Origin: a virus
Reading direction: 5' to 3' (one strand)
Virus record (IMG/VR): IMGVR_UViG_3300024432_000055
Coordinates: 1 to 29,259 of that record
DNA: 29,259 nt
Made by a program: the position numbers and the translations under genes. A model generated the notes under the pieces. It saw only the letters and a list, made by a program, of their open reading frames with translations. It had not been told where the DNA came from and made no database searches. Below, in pieces: positions 13,278 through 20,970 of the stretch. How positions within the stretch are numbered: position 1 is the stretch's first letter; every line of letters begins with the position of its first letter.

Positions 13278-13403
13278 GATATTAAGGGCGTCAATAATGG
13301 CGTTATTAAAATCGGATATTAAAGCCGGTGTGGATCCGGCACTTTATTTAATTAGCTCCGGAGAGCTCCTGGTTATGGCGAACAAAATGCGTAAGCCCGG
13401 TTT

Positions 13404-13488
13404 AAACTTAAATAAATTAAGTTTGGGCAGCCGCCGGTTGGCCGGATCCGGCGCGATCGCGTGGACCAGAACTTAAAATAATTAAGTT
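13404..13488. promoter_or_regulatory. Pair of AACTTAA-N5-TTAAGTT palindromes
   Basis: Two similar sites: 13404-13424 (8-bp arms aaacttaa/ttaagttt, 5-nt spacer) and 13470-13488 (7-bp arms, 5-nt spacer). Same arms and same spacer, 66 bp centre to centre, is what two binding sites of one dimeric regulator look like. Confidence 0.55.
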
Positions 13489-13499
13489 TGAGCTCAAAA

Positions 13500-13552
13500 T
13501 CGGATTAAACCAGGTATAGCCTTAGTCGGATTAAAACCAGGTATAGCCTTAG
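13500..13552. repeat. Tandem 26/27-bp direct repeat
   Basis: Two back-to-back units, 13500-13525 and 13526-13552, are identical except for one extra A. Each holds CAGGTATAG. Related CAGGTAT motifs lie at 13623-13629 (inverted) and 13650-13656. Confidence 0.9.
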
Positions 13553-13684
13553 AAGGCCGTAGGATCGATTATAAGACAGGTTAAATTTTTTCGATGTAAG
13601 TATCGAGATTTAATATTAGTAAATACCTGGTATAGTCTATACGACCTATCAGGTATCTGAGTGTCCCAGCGAAAGTAAGTTTAA

Positions 13685-13828
13685 TTATCTGCAGCCGTGA
13701 CAGCCCGAACATTGCATGCAAACTTTACTGTTATATCCGTTTTTCTCCGCGAACTTTTTGATGATATCTACACCGATCATCAGACCTTTTTCCTTCTCAA
13801 ATACAGGCTTTTCGTACTTCTTTTTCAT
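13685..13828 (-). CDS. 47-aa peptide with CxxCxxCxxC tail
   Basis: A short gene: ATG 13828, stop 13685-13687, and AAGGGGA 7 nt upstream, one of the better ribosome sites of the region. The peptide begins MKKKYEKPVF, has a helical GVDIIKKFAEKN segment, and ends VCMQCSGCHGCR, with Cys at 37, 40, 43 and 46. No signal peptide. A 'KKxYEKP' start plus a short Cys/Gly tail is a look seen in precursors of ribosomally made modified peptides (RiPPs); a [4Fe-4S]- or zinc-binding microprotein is the other option. It is the last gene of the lysis cassette, starting one nt after the endolysin stop. No maturase was found nearby, except that DUF5131 has a radical-SAM-like motif 3.6 kb away. Confidence 0.75.
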   Translation of the reverse strand: MKKKYEKPVFEKEKGLMIGVDIIKKFAEKNGYNSKVCMQCSGCHGCR

Positions 13829-13829
13829 A

Positions 13830-14351
13830 TTAAATCCCCTTCAAGTAGATATTGGATATTCTCACGAACTTGACCGGATCCGCTTTGCCCTTGATGTTAT
13901 AATGATCTTTCCAATATAGGGACTGGCCTTTAACTGTGCGCGGGATCCTGGCCGGGACCGGGCGATACTTTAATCTACATAATCCAATTTCCAGAAGCAA
14001 ATTACCCTGGAGCTGAAATCTCATTATTTCAAGCTCGTCCGGATCATCAAGTTTCGAAAGGTCGCACATACATATCCTTTCAATATCCTGGTAGATCGAT
14101 TCCCGGTACTCGAGATAATCATTTATGATCGATTGGGCAACCCACGGCTCAAACTGCCAGAAACCTCTTGCCCTGCCGATCCGTTTTCTTGAGGATCTCT
14201 GTCTAAGGAAAACATAATTGGACTCCGCCAAACCTGTTCTGAGAACGAGCATTTTAGCTTCCCTAGAATTCCAGCCTGGGGTTTGTGCGGTTCTCTGAAG
14301 TTCATCGAGCACATACTCAATGAGATGATAAATGTCCTTACAGTTGACCAT
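13830..14351 (-). CDS. Lysozyme/transglycosylase-like endolysin candidate
   Basis: A 173-aa protein. 'LVLRTGLAESNYVFLRQ' (36-51) holds a candidate catalytic Glu (E43), and 'GRARGFWQFEPWVA' (59-72) resembles the 'GxxQ' strand region of lysozyme-like folds. I recall a phage family with 'ESxFxYLRQ...PARGFWQMEP' and a later 'YW..HYNT'; here 'YWKDHYNIKG'. It follows a holin with a TAATG overlap, so it fits the lytic enzyme of the cassette. The catalytic role is inferred, not shown. Confidence 0.6.
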   Translation of the reverse strand: MVNCKDIYHLIEYVLDELQRTAQTPGWNSREAKMLVLRTGLAESNYVFLRQRSSRKRIGRARGFWQFEPWVAQSIINDYLEYRESIYQDIERICMCDLSKLDDPDELEIMRFQLQGNLLLEIGLCRLKYRPVPARIPRTVKGQSLYWKDHYNIKGKADPVKFVRISNIYLKGI

Positions 14352-14572
14352 TAGCGTCGTTTTTTCGCTTCGTTTGTTATCGCTTTCCTGATGAATATTG
14401 GGAGCAATGGAAGTATAGCCGCCAGGGCCATACCAAGCCCCAGCTTCATCATGGGCATTAATTCGATTATACCCTGGAAATCAGCCTGTAAGATTATGGC
14501 AAAAATAAAAGCCAAAACCGAAAGGGTATATGTACGCATACCAGGCAAAAATAGTCCTAATAAAAATCTCAT
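14351..14572 (-). CDS. Two-TM holin
   Basis: A 73-aa membrane protein. Two hydrophobic helices, about residues 16-32 (TLSVLAFIFAIILQADF) and 43-61 (KLGLGMALAAILPLLPIFI), are joined by a short loop and followed by a basic tail (KAITNEAKKRR). This is the usual shape of a class II holin, which opens the inner membrane for the endolysin encoded next. ATG 14572 follows AGGAGG. Confidence 0.75.
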   Translation of the reverse strand: MRFLLGLFLPGMRTYTLSVLAFIFAIILQADFQGIIELMPMMKLGLGMALAAILPLLPIFIRKAITNEAKKRR

Positions 14573-14588
14573 AATATCCTCCTATGGG

Positions 14589-14873
14589 TTAATTTTTCGT
14601 GAACGCTGATGTTACATAACCTACAATTCCACCTATAAATCCCGCTGCAGCTGAGATCCATCTTACCCTGTCTATCCGTTGATGTGCACCCGTTGTTCTT
14701 TCTTCTGATTTTTCGTCTACCTTGGCAATTTTCCCGTCAAGTTTTTCGTCCTGTTTTTTAAGCTCGAGAAAGGTTTTCTCCACATTTTTTGAGTGCTCGT
14801 CCTTCCAGGTGTGGAGTGATACAAGCAGATCGTGATCGCTTTTAATTTCATATTTATGACTTTTACTTGCCAT
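14589..14873 (-). CDS. XhlA-like membrane-anchored lysis protein
   Basis: A 94-aa protein with a charged coiled-coil body (res. ~20-70) and one C-terminal membrane helix (WISAAAGFIGGIVGYVTSAF, 72-91). This shape matches the haemolysin XhlA family, which works with a holin in several phages. A spanin-like role is possible but less likely because there is no signal peptide or lipobox. TAATG overlap with the methyltransferase stop. Confidence 0.65.
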   Translation of the reverse strand: MASKSHKYEIKSDHDLLVSLHTWKDEHSKNVEKTFLELKKQDEKLDGKIAKVDEKSEERTTGAHQRIDRVRWISAAAGFIGGIVGYVTSAFTKN

Positions 14874-16036
14874 TAAAATAATGTGTTTTGGACTAATCGC
14901 TTCTCAGCAATTTTGATATATTCATCTGACAGTTCTATTCCAATCCATCTCCTGATCATTCGTTGAGCTACTTCTGCAGTTGTTCCGGACCCAATGAAAG
15001 GATCCAGGACAACACATGGTTTAATTTCTTTTGTATCACAGTTACAAGTAGGCTGCCAGCCCGTTGTCTTTCTATTCGGCTCACCAGCTCGTCCTTTTCT
15101 GCCTATTTCTGTATCTTGTCCTTTACCGGTTTTTCGTGTACGTGTTATATTTTCAACTTCAACAACCCTCTCCCATGGGCCCTCACATTCAGCACATGCA
15201 CCGTATTCGCTTGTACCGGCTTTTAAACATTGAGACACTAATTTTCTGGGATAGGTAGCAAAATGAGCCCCCGGAAATGGCTCAGTAGGAATCTCCCAAA
15301 CAGATCGAATGTTACGACCTTCATGGGAATAACAATCATAATTCATTCTATTTAATTGTCCCTGTCCTCCTGCTCTATAATCGCCAGGTTTTATTTTAAC
15401 AGAATCTTCATTTGTTTTATATTTCCCACCCCAGCGATTCATCTTATAATCTTCCCTTATCGCGTCCTGATCGTAATAGTAGAACCTGTTTTTAGTAAGC
15501 AGGAATATATATTCATGGCTATTGGTTGGTCTGTCAGTCACAGACTCAGGCATGGGATTTGGCTTTGACCAGATAATAGGACTCCTCAACCACCATCCAT
15601 CGGCTTGAAGAGCGAAGGCAACATGCCAGGGAATACCAATAATATCTTTTTGTTTTAGATTTATATTCCGATAATATCTTGCACCTCTTGAAGCTGTTAC
15701 CTTTTCATAATCGTTGTTTTTAGCTCTTTGATTTGCTTGGATACCGCTGCCCAATTTCACAGACATTCGTTTTAATCCGTCTGATGTATAACTATCACCC
15801 AAATTCAACCACACCGTTCCATCTTTCCTCAACACCCGTCGCACTTCCCTGAATATCTCAACTAATTTCTCTACATATAACCCAGGAGTTTTCTCCAACC
15901 CGAGTTGTCCATTAACACCATAATCACGCAATCCCCAATATGGAGGTGAGGTAACGACACATTGAACCAGTTCATCAGGAAACGTCTTCATTACCTCAAG
16001 ACAGTCTCCCTGATAAATCTTATTCAATTCAATCAA
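14873..16036 (-). CDS. Beta-class DNA amino-methyltransferase
   Basis: A 387-aa DNA methyltransferase. Catalytic motif IV TSPPYWGLRDYG (29-40) comes first and the AdoMet motif I LDPFIGSGTT (344-353) last, the order of the beta class, which makes N4-methylcytosine or N6-methyladenine. Between them lies a Cys-rich insert (CAEC ... CNC) typical of phage members and probably zinc-binding. The start is TTG 16036; the first residues MIELNKIYQGDCLEVM are the usual start of the family. No restriction partner is present, so it probably protects phage DNA. The target is unknown; GGATCC is strikingly over-represented in the window. Confidence 0.9.
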   Translation of the reverse strand: MIELNKIYQGDCLEVMKTFPDELVQCVVTSPPYWGLRDYGVNGQLGLEKTPGLYVEKLVEIFREVRRVLRKDGTVWLNLGDSYTSDGLKRMSVKLGSGIQANQRAKNNDYEKVTASRGARYYRNINLKQKDIIGIPWHVAFALQADGWWLRSPIIWSKPNPMPESVTDRPTNSHEYIFLLTKNRFYYYDQDAIREDYKMNRWGGKYKTNEDSVKIKPGDYRAGGQGQLNRMNYDCYSHEGRNIRSVWEIPTEPFPGAHFATYPRKLVSQCLKAGTSEYGACAECEGPWERVVEVENITRTRKTGKGQDTEIGRKGRAGEPNRKTTGWQPTCNCDTKEIKPCVVLDPFIGSGTTAEVAQRMIRRWIGIELSDEYIKIAEKRLVQNTLF

Positions 16037-16040
16037 TTAG

Positions 16041-18806
16041 TTAAATGTCCGCTATCAATGATATCGATGGTAACCAGGGACTATTAGGACCGTATTTATA
16101 TTTGTATTTTAATCCACCCTGGATCCTGACCCTCCAAAATACCGGGTGCATCCCATTGTAATCAAAACAGACATAGAACGGGAACAATCCATTTTGAACT
16201 ACATCAATCATTTCCTGAAGATCCTCAAATTGTGCTTTACTGGATATCGTAAATACTAACTCCCAGGAAGGCCGTAGCCCGTAGCGCATTTCCGCCTGGA
16301 TAATACCCGCGTCGCTTTCTTCAATCATTACGCCTGGATATCCGTACTCGCCCGCGTAGCCACCTTCAGGAGTGAATCCATTAAAAGTAAAAATCCTGCC
16401 AAGCACGATTTGTCCTATGAGAGTGTTCTTACCGGCCCGGCCTGTCACCGCATCATTGTTAAATTCCATGAACCAAAACTTTTCATCAACCTCGGCGAAC
16501 GTAAACAGGGTAAACTCCTTTTCGGTTGCGGAGGGAGTGAGCCTGAATAGGGCCTGCGTCACGGTCGCATCCAGGCTGTTAGTACCGGAGTCATAAATTT
16601 TGTTGTCCTCGCTCTTCAATCCATCTGGGTGATATTCTATTGTACAACCTTTAGTGATTGCGTAGACCCAATCTGCGTAAGTGTCATCTATACCCGACGA
16701 TACTTTTTGGATCGAAATATGAGTCGTCGTTGATATTGCGCTGAATATCAACTCCTTTTTTACCCAGGTATCTTGAGGAGTAACCGCATCCGATTCTATT
16801 ATATTATTGTCCCCGGCAGAAGTACCGACTCTTAAAGTCATGGCTCCCACCGCAGTATCGGTATCTTTCAACCAAGCCGTTATTGTATAGCTGAGTCCGA
16901 TCACGGTTGGAAATGATTGTCTTGCCTGAGCGGGCGAAGCGGTCATCGCTATTTTCATAAACTTGGTGCCTTCTTTCGGGCTACCATCCCCGTTTCCCAC
17001 AATAGAAGTGAGATTCGCGTTATTGCCCGTCCAAGCCGCAACGGTATTACCTTCTGTTTTCCGGTCGGATGTCGCCTGGTTGTCCGCAAGCAAGTCTCCC
17101 GAACCCCACCTGTCAATGGCCGGCAGTAAATTGGCGAGCGGCTGACCTCCATTATAAAGGCTTTCTATCTCAGTTATCAGTAATTCGTAATTGAACAGTC
17201 TGAACCCATAGAAAAGCATTTTTGAGTATACTAGCGCAATAGAAATACCTCTCCCTATGGTTGTTCCTGGGTCGGTCGGATCTTGATCGCAGACCTGGGC
17301 TTCAGGGGTAAAGGATTGGAGCACCCCGTCAATATATATTGCGGGCTGGGCACCATCCACTTTCGTTATCATTAAATGATAGACTTTTGTCAAGTCGGTA
17401 AACTCGGCCGTAGGCATTCTATGTCTGAAATTTCCATGCCCCTTATCTCTCCAACATAAAGAACCGTTAGGATCCAGAAACACATGAAAGTATTTAGCAG
17501 AACTTCTTCTGATAGTAAACAGATGTGCCCCGTCATTAGTAAACTCGGCCTCTGTCCAAGAGACTTGATCAGGATCGGTTACTACCAAAGTCGCGTGATT
17601 TGCATTGACCGAGCTATCCATCAGGATACTGCCATTAACCTCTGTCCCGCTTATCTTCCAATATCCTTGAAGGCCCGCTGTCTTATCGACATCGTAAGAA
17701 TCGGCCCTGGTCAAATCGGCAGGCAAGCCGTCGTTATATAATTTAAGGGCATCCGCGGCAGTCAGGGCAACATTCCAAAAGCCAACCGACCGAAAGTGAG
17801 TATACGCATATCTATGGGTTGCGGTGGCCATTCTACCGATCGTGCAATATCCTTGACCTGGTACCATCGCCCCCCCGTTTCCGCTATACGCCCCGCCGTC
17901 GTCAGCCCCGTTAATATATATCTGCATATTAGCTGGACCCTGCATTACGCAAACTATATGATACAACGTGATGCCATTACAGTTAAAATGAGTAGTGCCT
18001 ATTTTCGTTTTTCTTGAAGTCGAACCAAAGCCTATACCAGAACCATAATTACACGAAAAAAGATTAGTGGTCTCTTTGACAAACCAAGCGCCTCTATAAC
18101 CGACCCCGTCCCAATTATTACAAAATATTTCGGCTCTTCTATTTATATCATTCGTTCCAAACATGACCCAAAACTCCGCACTTACAGGTAGGGCATCTAC
18201 CTGGAGAGTCGAGTCTGGGTTTATTCTCGCATAATTCTGAGCCTCCTCGAATATTGTATTAAGCACGAGATAGTAATCGTTAATTCCCAAATCCTTTGGT
18301 GCAAATAATATCTCGGCAGAAAATTCCCGGTCATTATTAAAGATGTCAATCACCTCTGTATTTGAGTTGTTCAAATAGTCGTCGATTCCGTCCAGATCCA
18401 GATACGGTCTTTTCTTTCCAAGGTGCCCGCCGAAACTCTTGGCAGGGGAAATCCTGGTTGCGGAACCGAAAACATCAGCCGAGTGGTGGTGAATGTCGGC
18501 CTGCTCCTTCACGGCTGCCGCAAAAGCGTCGCGTATATTGTGTCCATCAAGTAGCATAAAGTCGATCTTTTCCCTGACAGTCATTTCAGCATCGATGCGA
18601 AATATTGTAGCTGCTCCATCGCTATTTGCCTGGACTGTTCTTCTTGGATGGCCATCCATTGCGTTGATAGCTTGATCAGTGTCCGCCAGGGCATTGCCCA
18701 AATAGTCCTTTCCCGCAATACCTTCGATCGTAGGCTCCGCGGTAGCATCGAATTTCTCGATTGTCGTAGGGATAAAAAACTTTGTTTGTGTCGGTTCTTT
18801 TATCAT
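16041..18806 (-). CDS. LamG-type receptor-binding tail protein
   Basis: A 921-aa protein from ATG 18806, two nt after the previous stop (TAACATG); a TTG at 18836 would start inside that gene. After a ~115-aa tail-attachment-like part come LamG/concanavalin-like folds ('YLDLDGIDDYLN' ... 'TLYHIVCVMQGPANMQIYIN' ... 'GYCTIGRMA' ... 'ALKLYNDGLP'; then a second set with 'YHLMITKVDGAQPAIYIDGV' and 'SLYNGG'), then a CBM-like jelly-roll segment ('SYTITAWLKDTDTAVGAMTL'), and a C-terminal part with 'PSWELVFTISS' resembling a tail protein. These folds bind carbohydrate, so this is the best candidate for host recognition. Confidence 0.75.
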   Translation of the reverse strand: MIKEPTQTKFFIPTTIEKFDATAEPTIEGIAGKDYLGNALADTDQAINAMDGHPRRTVQANSDGAATIFRIDAEMTVREKIDFMLLDGHNIRDAFAAAVKEQADIHHHSADVFGSATRISPAKSFGGHLGKKRPYLDLDGIDDYLNNSNTEVIDIFNNDREFSAEILFAPKDLGINDYYLVLNTIFEEAQNYARINPDSTLQVDALPVSAEFWVMFGTNDINRRAEIFCNNWDGVGYRGAWFVKETTNLFSCNYGSGIGFGSTSRKTKIGTTHFNCNGITLYHIVCVMQGPANMQIYINGADDGGAYSGNGGAMVPGQGYCTIGRMATATHRYAYTHFRSVGFWNVALTAADALKLYNDGLPADLTRADSYDVDKTAGLQGYWKISGTEVNGSILMDSSVNANHATLVVTDPDQVSWTEAEFTNDGAHLFTIRRSSAKYFHVFLDPNGSLCWRDKGHGNFRHRMPTAEFTDLTKVYHLMITKVDGAQPAIYIDGVLQSFTPEAQVCDQDPTDPGTTIGRGISIALVYSKMLFYGFRLFNYELLITEIESLYNGGQPLANLLPAIDRWGSGDLLADNQATSDRKTEGNTVAAWTGNNANLTSIVGNGDGSPKEGTKFMKIAMTASPAQARQSFPTVIGLSYTITAWLKDTDTAVGAMTLRVGTSAGDNNIIESDAVTPQDTWVKKELIFSAISTTTHISIQKVSSGIDDTYADWVYAITKGCTIEYHPDGLKSEDNKIYDSGTNSLDATVTQALFRLTPSATEKEFTLFTFAEVDEKFWFMEFNNDAVTGRAGKNTLIGQIVLGRIFTFNGFTPEGGYAGEYGYPGVMIEESDAGIIQAEMRYGLRPSWELVFTISSKAQFEDLQEMIDVVQNGLFPFYVCFDYNGMHPVFWRVRIQGGLKYKYKYGPNSPWLPSISLIADI

Positions 18807-18807
18807 G

Positions 18808-20970
18808 TTATAGCGCGTGTAATTGAAAGGCTTCAAACTGCATTTTTTTGCTTCTCTCTACATTAAATATCCACCAATATTTATAAATGGTTTGACCATT
18901 TCTTACGACATTGCCCGTGATATCCTCACCCCTTACCTTGTAGGGCATGTTCATAAACTCAATTATGTCTCCGATATCCAGATCGAGATTCTCTTTGCCG
19001 CTATTTGCTATTGCAATATTGTGCGGTTGTTTCCACTGGGCAAGCAAATAGCCCCTGAGAGCAATGGCTGACGCAGAATCTTTGATGTGATAAGCCTTAA
19101 ATCTTAATGTCGATTGGGACAGTGTGACATTATATTTTGTTGCCATTACGGCGGCTGTTGCCTGGGCCGTTTTTGATTTAAACTTTTCTCCGTCCCAATT
19201 ATACCATACTTCACAGACGGTACAAATTCCAGACAATTTTGTGCGATCAAATTTCAGCTCTGTTAAATCGTTAACATCAATTTTCCTATCTGATGCGGTA
19301 TAAGCATCCAATAGCGTTTTCATTTTGTAAGTTCCATCACCCGCCCACCATAGAAAGGATCTGCAGTTGCTCATAGTTTCCTTGATATAATCACTGGGCT
19401 CTGTTTCCTTTTCTATGGAATCTGATATTTTAAATCCAGACACATCATTTGACGCTATATTAAAACTGTCCCTGTTGATCTCGGTATCGCCCAGGTCCAG
19501 CTGATCACGTAAAAACGATTCGGCAGCTCCGGCAAAATTTTCTATCAGTTCCCCGGCGTCGTCGTCGTCAGCATGGGTTTCTGTATATCCCTCTCCCACG
19601 GATCGATCGTTAATCCAGGTCCCATATTCCCAACCCCGGCCACCGGAAAAGACGGGTAGGATTTCGGTCGTAGAATAAATGATCTTTTTCCAAACTTCAT
19701 ATACATGACCATACGCACCGGTATTTACCCCCGTTTTGTTTATTCTTGCAAAGTGGATTGTGACCTCAGCATTAGCCCCTAGAGTCGAGGCGGCTTCTGT
19801 CCCAGCTTGAACAACGGTATTGACATCCTCACCGATCCCGGTTATATCAACCTCGTTTATGTCAAATTCGATATCAGCAACTACGAGCGCAGTTCCCATG
19901 TGAAATTTAGCTTTCACCCAAACTTCAATATCTGAAATGTCAATGTCATCAACCGGTGAATTATATCCATCAAATACCAAATCGACATCTGCCCCAGAGT
20001 CAGCGGGATCATCAGGGGCAACCGAGCACTCAGTAGTAGTATCAGGATCGGAGTCGCAAGCATCTTCTGGATTTAACCAAGTTGCATCATCTTGAACAAG
20101 ATTTTGAAAATGATTATTTCCATAAAAATAGTCCCAATAATCAACGTCCGTGGCTATCGAAACGATACAACCGGCAGAAGTATTCTGCTCAATGTCAAAT
20201 GCTGCCACTTCGACCGTCCTATTTATATTAGGATCTTTTGCCCACAGCTTAGGTACAGCGTCCATCTGATGATCTGATATCAGCCACCGGTGTTTCCCTG
20301 CAGTATCAAGACCAAGGTATCTTGCAGGAACAAGATTATGGTCCCTTTTAGCCGTTGTAAGAGTTGCATCCGACGAGTGACCGCAATAGTACAGGTGATC
20401 GCCAATAATTTTAGGTTTGATGGTTCCCTTGGTTTCTTCCGGAAGATTTCCGCCTTCACCGCTGGCAGCGTCCGACTCCTCCACTCTATCACCGAGTACA
20501 ACCATAACCATTTCGGACCGGTCCTCTATCCCCGCCTCTAAATCCTCGTGGCCATGAGGCGATTCCCGAACGATCCCATTTTCCATTAACGGGAAGCAAT
20601 TAGCAAAAGATGTTATACCAGGTAAAAATAATCTTACATCGACTTTTCTATTATCAAATCCAATGTCGGCGCCGGCGCCCAGTTCCTCCAACCAATCGGA
20701 GAAGCGCTTTCCCGGTTGAAATTCAAGGTTGTTAATTCCCAACTTAAATGAACTTATCGAATGCCCGTGGTCCTTCATGTCAATTAATGAAACCACATTA
20801 GGCACATTTTTTACCACTCCCAGGAAATTTTCAACGCCTAGAGTTAAATCGGTACTCGCAATAGGCACGTAATCGCCAGCTCCTTCAGCGCCATAATACA
20901 TCCGGGCAACCAAAATAGGCTTGCCAGGTCTTTTACTTAAAGAAGCCCACTCAGTAGATACAGTAATCAT
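18808..20970 (-). CDS. Tail hub/tip protein
   Basis: A 720-aa protein that overlaps the tape-measure stop (ATGA), the place of the distal tail / hub proteins of siphophages. It starts with 'WASLSKRPGKPILVARMYYG', has many short beta segments, and its C-terminal region ('LRFKAYHIKDSASAIALRGY ... IAIANSGKENLDLDIGDIIEF') resembles the strand-rich hub domain found in tail tip proteins, where 'DIGDIIEF' is usual. It contains an acidic run (ETHADDDDAGELIEN). No peptidase or lysozyme motif was seen. The exact family is not recognised. Confidence 0.65.
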   Translation of the reverse strand: MITVSTEWASLSKRPGKPILVARMYYGAEGAGDYVPIASTDLTLGVENFLGVVKNVPNVVSLIDMKDHGHSISSFKLGINNLEFQPGKRFSDWLEELGAGADIGFDNRKVDVRLFLPGITSFANCFPLMENGIVRESPHGHEDLEAGIEDRSEMVMVVLGDRVEESDAASGEGGNLPEETKGTIKPKIIGDHLYYCGHSSDATLTTAKRDHNLVPARYLGLDTAGKHRWLISDHQMDAVPKLWAKDPNINRTVEVAAFDIEQNTSAGCIVSIATDVDYWDYFYGNNHFQNLVQDDATWLNPEDACDSDPDTTTECSVAPDDPADSGADVDLVFDGYNSPVDDIDISDIEVWVKAKFHMGTALVVADIEFDINEVDITGIGEDVNTVVQAGTEAASTLGANAEVTIHFARINKTGVNTGAYGHVYEVWKKIIYSTTEILPVFSGGRGWEYGTWINDRSVGEGYTETHADDDDAGELIENFAGAAESFLRDQLDLGDTEINRDSFNIASNDVSGFKISDSIEKETEPSDYIKETMSNCRSFLWWAGDGTYKMKTLLDAYTASDRKIDVNDLTELKFDRTKLSGICTVCEVWYNWDGEKFKSKTAQATAAVMATKYNVTLSQSTLRFKAYHIKDSASAIALRGYLLAQWKQPHNIAIANSGKENLDLDIGDIIEFMNMPYKVRGEDITGNVVRNGQTIYKYWWIFNVERSKKMQFEAFQLHAL

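Larger units (their letters stand above)
13132..13684. other. Gene-free repeat-rich control region
   Basis: 553 bp without a supportable gene. It contains an 11-bp inverted repeat, two copies of an AAACTTAA-N5-TTAAGTTT palindrome, a tandem 26/27-bp repeat, four CAGGTAT motifs (direct at 13511, 13538, 13650; inverted at 13623), a 12-bp palindrome gccggatccggc (13441-13452), two copies of tcggatattaa (13275, 13312), and a perfect TATAAT on the minus strand (13568-13573) without a good -35. It lies between the lysis cassette and the early operon. Likely operators, promoters, and perhaps a second origin or a non-coding RNA. Confidence 0.7.

Noticed and set aside
13500-13552. CRISPR array
   Set aside because: Two directly abutting repeat units have no spacer between them and no further units follow.
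13685-13919. Plus-strand open frame 13716-13919 opposite the Cys-rich peptide and endolysin
   Set aside because: The minus-strand genes have strong ribosome sites and coherent products; the plus frame has neither.
18806-18836. Longer start (TTG 18836) for the LamG tail protein
   Set aside because: It would overlap the tail hub gene by 29 nt with no ribosome site, whereas ATG 18806 directly follows the hub stop.
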